Shown: in pieces, positions 40,420-43,599 of the stretch
Layout of the letters: the number at the start of each line of letters is the position of its first letter
How positions within the stretch are numbered: the stretch's first letter is position 1
NCBI RefSeq assembly: GCF_900114765.1
Contig: NZ_FOUD01000026.1
Location: forward strand, 1-43,599
Length of the DNA stretch: 43,599 nucleotides
Direction: 5' to 3'
From: Halopseudomonas pachastrellae
Lineage (GTDB): Bacteria > Pseudomonadota > Gammaproteobacteria > Pseudomonadales > Pseudomonadaceae
Translations under genes and position numbers: made by a program
The notes under the pieces: model-generated
The model's database searches: none
Told to the model about the DNA's origin: nothing
Seen by the model: only the letters and a program-made list of their open reading frames with translations

Positions 40420-40677
40420 ATGGCACACAAAAAAGCAGGCGGTTCCACGCGTAACGGCCGCGATTCAGAATCCAAACGACTTGGCGTGAAAATCTACGGC
40501 GGTCAGGCCATCATCCCGGGCAACATCATTGTCCGTCAGCGTGGCACCGAGTTCCACGCCGGCAAAAACGTCGGTATGGGCAAGGATCACACCCTGTTCG
40601 CCAAGGCGGAAGGCGTGGTCAAGTTTGAAGTCAAAGGCAAATTCAATCGCCGTTACGTTAGTGTCGTAACTGCCTGA
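40420..40677 (+). CDS. rpmA: 50S ribosomal protein L27
   Basis: 85-aa ribosomal protein with N-terminus [24 protein letters not shown] and the L27 signature [28 protein letters not shown]. The N-terminal tail reaches the peptidyl-transferase centre. It begins directly with AHKKAG after Met, without the cleavable extension found in Firmicutes. Good Shine-Dalgarno (CAGGAGAG). A terminator at 40693 separates it from obgE. Confidence 0.97.
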   Translation: MAHKKAGGSTRNGRDSESKRLGVKIYGGQAIIPGNIIVRQRGTEFHAGKNVGMGKDHTLFAKAEGVVKFEVKGKFNRRYVSVVTA

Positions 40678-40692
40678 TTGGCCCGAGATTGC

Positions 40693-40727
40693 AAAAAGCC
40701 CTGTCTTGCGACGGGGCTTTTTTGTTT
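40693..40727 (+). terminator. Intrinsic terminator after rpmA
   Basis: AAAAAGCCCTGTC-TTGC-GACGGGGCTTTTTT: a stem with one G-T pair, TTGC loop and a T run continuing as TTGTTTG. The A run in front means it may also work in reverse. It lies 15 nt after the rpmA stop and separates rplU-rpmA from obgE. Confidence 0.85.
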
Positions 40728-40748
40728 GTAGCGTATTCTTTCCATTAG

Positions 40749-41981
<1,233 letters not shown>

Positions 41982-42047
41982 GTGAGCGCCGTGGTGGCGG
42001 CCGCAGTCGCCACGGGTAGGCTTTGACAATTTGTTGATGGAATCAGC

Positions 42048-43166
42048 ATGCGTGAAAAGGTAACCGGGGCCCGTCGCTGGGTGGTGAAGATTGGCAGTGC
42101 GCTGCTTACTGGCGACGGTCGTGGCCTCGATCAGGCGGCCATGGCGGTATGGGTTGAGCAGCTGGCGGCCTTGCGCGCCTCGGGTGCTCAGGTGGTGCTG
42201 GTGTCCTCGGGGGCGGTGGCGGCCGGTATGAGTCGTCTTGGCTGGAGTGAGCGGCCCAAGACTACCCATGATCTGCAGGCGGCGGCGGCCATTGGGCAGA
42301 TGGGGCTTGTACAGGCCTGGGAGTCCAGCTTTCAGCGTCACGGGTTGTCGACTGCGCAGGTGCTGCTGACCCATGATGATCTGTCAGATCGCAAGCGCTA
42401 CCTGAATGCCCGTAGCACGCTGCGCGCCTTGCTGGATCTGGGTGTTATTCCGGTTATCAACGAAAACGACACCGTCATCACTGACGAGATCCGCTTTGGC
42501 GACAACGATACCCTGGGTGCCTTGGTGACCAATCTGGTTGAGGCCGACCTGCTGGTTATTCTGACTGATCGTGATGGCTTGTTTACCGCCGATCCGCGCA
42601 GCAACCCAAATGCTGAGCTGGTGTCCTCCGCCATGGCGGATGACCCTGAGCTGGATGCAATGGCGGGCGGAAGTGCGGGTGCGCTGGGCCGTGGTGGTAT
42701 GGCGACCAAGTTGCGCGCTGCGCGTCTGGCCGCCCGTTCCGGGGCGGCCACGGTGATTGTGGGTGGCCGGCTGGAGCGAGTGATTGATCGGCTGCGCGCG
42801 GGCGAGTCGCTGGGTACGCTATTGCTGTCCGAGAAGGGCATGCTGGTGGCGCGCAAGCAGTGGTTGGCGGGGCACCTGCAAACCCGTGGTCGCCTGTTGC
42901 TGGATGCGGGGGCTGTTAGGGCGCTGCGCTCGGGCAAGACCAGTTTGCTGCCGGTGGGTGTTGTGGGGGTTGAGGGCGGTTTTCGGCGCGGCGAAATGGT
43001 CGTCTGTGTTGGGCCTGATGGGCGCGAGGTGGCGCGAGGCCTGGTCAATTACGCTGCGCAGGATGCGGCGCGCATTGCCGGCAAGTCAACCGACGAGATT
43101 GCCAGCATTCTGGGTTATATCGATGATCCGGAGATGGTGCATAAGGACAATCTGGTCCTGGTGTGA
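42048..43166 (+). CDS. proB: Glutamate 5-kinase ProB
   Basis: 372-aa enzyme, first step of proline synthesis. It has an amino-acid-kinase domain (about 10-260) with [59 protein letters not shown] and [15 protein letters not shown]. The C-terminal PUA domain (about 278-360) contains [25 protein letters not shown]. The kinase is usually feedback-inhibited by proline; the partner ProA is not in the window. Start ATG at 42048; the Shine-Dalgarno is weak (TGGAA). The 66-nt gap after obgE has a short stem GTGGCG/CGCCAC (41994-42013). The obgE-proB order matches P. aeruginosa. Confidence 0.95.
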   Translation: MREKVTGARRWVVKIGSALLTGDGRGLDQAAMAVWVEQLAALRASGAQVVLVSSGAVAAGMSRLGWSERPKTTHDLQAAAAIGQMGLVQAWESSFQRHGLSTAQVLLTHDDLSDRKRYLNARSTLRALLDLGVIPVINENDTVITDEIRFGDNDTLGALVTNLVEADLLVILTDRDGLFTADPRSNPNAELVSSAMADDPELDAMAGGSAGALGRGGMATKLRAARLAARSGAATVIVGGRLERVIDRLRAGESLGTLLLSEKGMLVARKQWLAGHLQTRGRLLLDAGAVRALRSGKTSLLPVGVVGVEGGFRRGEMVVCVGPDGREVARGLVNYAAQDAARIAGKSTDEIASILGYIDDPEMVHKDNLVLV

Positions 43167-43175
43167 TGCGCAACT

Positions 43176-43195
43176 GGCCACGGCATGCCGTGGCC
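43176..43195. repeat. Palindromic repeat, copy 3 (GGCCACG family)
   Basis: GGCCACGGCATGCCGTGGCC, a perfect 20-nt palindrome 10 nt after the proB stop. It has the same outer arms as 38828-38847 with a compensated change in the inner arm (GGCATGCC instead of GACATGTC). Confidence 0.8.
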
Positions 43196-43272
43196 CTGCG
43201 GATTCGTGCGGTAGGGTGGGCAAAGCTGCAGGTGTGCCACCGAGCGCTGGTGGTCTATGCGCACGCACAAAA

Positions 43273-43292
43273 AAACCGGCCTAGGCCGGTTT
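43273..43292 (+). terminator. Terminator hairpin downstream of proB, abutted by IS
   Basis: AAACCGGCCTAGGCCGGTTT, a perfect 20-nt palindrome preceded by a run of A. The IS left end starts at the very next base (43293), so the original T tract has been cut to TTT. The region 43196-43272 holds no ORF I would support. Confidence 0.7.
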
Positions 43293-43304
43293 CAGACTGC
43301 TGAC

Positions 43305-43338
43305 AAAGCCCCTAGCCGAAAGGCGGGGGCTTTTGTTT
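43305..43338 (+). terminator. Terminator-like hairpin at IS left end
   Basis: AAAGCCCC (43305-43312) pairs with GGGGCTTT (43326-43333). Inside is GCC-GAAA-GGC with a GNRA-type loop, and TTTTGTTT closes it. It lies between the terminal repeat and the transposase start and would stop readthrough transcription from outside (here from proB) into the transposase gene. Confidence 0.7.
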
Positions 43339-43369
43339 AATGGGTTGTCGTTTATCGCAGGCCAACCCG

Positions 43370-43599
43370 ATGCTCAAACCCCCTTCACCCAAACAACACG
43401 CGCTGGAGATGGTCACCCTCGAAGAACTGGTGCCAGCTGACCATCTGCTGCGCAAGATCGCCCAGCACATTGATTTCGAGTTCATTCGTCCTGCCACCCA
43501 GCACCTGTATTGTGCTGACAACGGTCGCCCGGCGATTGACCCGGTCACTCTGTTCAAGATGCTGTTTATTGGCTACCTGTTCGGCGTGCGCAGCGAACG
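43370..43599 (+). CDS. IS1182-family transposase, N-terminal fragment
   Basis: 76 codons visible before the window ends, no stop. MLKPPSPKQHALEMVTLEELV begins it, followed by PADHLLRKIAQHIDF, then YCADNGRPAIDPVTLFKMLFIGYLFGVRSER. This is the DUF772-type N-terminal DNA-binding region that starts IS1182-family transposases. An in-frame ATG at 43340 would add ten residues; I prefer 43370 for its better spacing from AGG. The catalytic domain lies beyond the window; a C-terminal fragment of the same family is at 2-235. Confidence 0.82.
   Translation, partial: MLKPPSPKQHALEMVTLEELVPADHLLRKIAQHIDFEFIRPATQHLYCADNGRPAIDPVTLFKMLFIGYLFGVRSE

Larger units (their letters stand above)
43293..43599 (+). 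mobile_element. IS1182-like element, left end (partial)
   Basis: Begins with CAGACTGCTGAC (43293-43304), exact inverse of the IS right end at 320-331, followed by a built-in terminator (43305-43338) and the transposase N-terminus. Cut by the window end. Same orientation as the fragment at the window start, so the ~43-kb segment is bounded by direct copies of one IS type. Target-site duplications cannot be checked because only one flank of each copy is visible. Confidence 0.8.

Noticed and set aside
42023..42028. TTGACA just before proB as a promoter -35
   Set aside because: Only 19 nt lie between it and the proB ATG and no -10 follows at the right distance.

Overview
The window is a chromosomal segment of a GC-rich gammaproteobacterium of the Pseudomonas lineage (Pseudomonadaceae, possibly Halopseudomonas; genus level is inference). 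The evidence is the mraZ-to-lpxC gene order, the lpxC-dciA-M23 peptidase-secA-argJ order, a fimU-pilVWXY1E minor-pilin cluster and a DciA-type helicase loader. It is almost entirely housekeeping DNA. Apart from the insertion-sequence ends and the minor-pilin cluster, I see no accessory island, prophage, CRISPR array, tRNA or defence system.

Layout. (1) 1-331: right end of an IS1182-like element, with the C-terminus of its transposase. (2) 378-3743, minus strand: lpoA-yraN-diaA-dolP, an envelope and replication-timing operon. (3) 3885-5130: divergent rsmI, then the RNase P RNA gene rnpB with its own promoter and terminator. (4) 5324-23198: the complete dcw cluster mraZ-rsmH-ftsL-ftsI-murE-murF-mraY-murD-ftsW-murG-murC-ddlB-ftsQ-ftsA-ftsZ plus lpxC. 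It is headed by a strong promoter and a three-repeat MraZ operator, most genes overlap, and an intrinsic terminator follows lpxC. (5) 23243-29004: dciA (minus), an M23 peptidase, secA and argJ. (6) 29045-35641: type IV pilus minor pilins, with fimT on the minus strand, then fimU-pilV-pilW-pilX-pilY1-pilE on the plus strand. (7) 35649-38026, minus: an NCS2 purine permease and trmA. (8) 38150-43166: fklB, ispB (minus), rplU-rpmA, obgE and proB. (9) 43293-43599: left end of an IS1182-like element with the transposase N-terminus, cut by the window edge.

How the parts work together. The dcw block makes lipid-II precursors (MurC-F, MraY, MurG, Ddl) and the septal machine that uses them (FtsZ, A, Q, L, W, I). 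LpxC commits to lipid A. LpoA, DolP and the M23 peptidase belong to the same envelope-building theme. SecA exports envelope proteins. The pilus cluster encodes the minor pilins and the PilY1 tip protein that prime type IV pili.

Most notable observations: both IS junctions abut the base of a perfect terminator hairpin, suggesting terminator-directed insertion. A palindromic repeat family shows covarying arms. pilX and the front half of pilY1 have low GC, suggesting a mosaic. pilY1 carries a (TGGCGG)5 tract and no pilY2 follows it. The rplU leader contains a structured hairpin. The gene order joins blocks that, as I remember the P. aeruginosa PAO1 map, lie far apart there. I did not find a convincing undescribed system.
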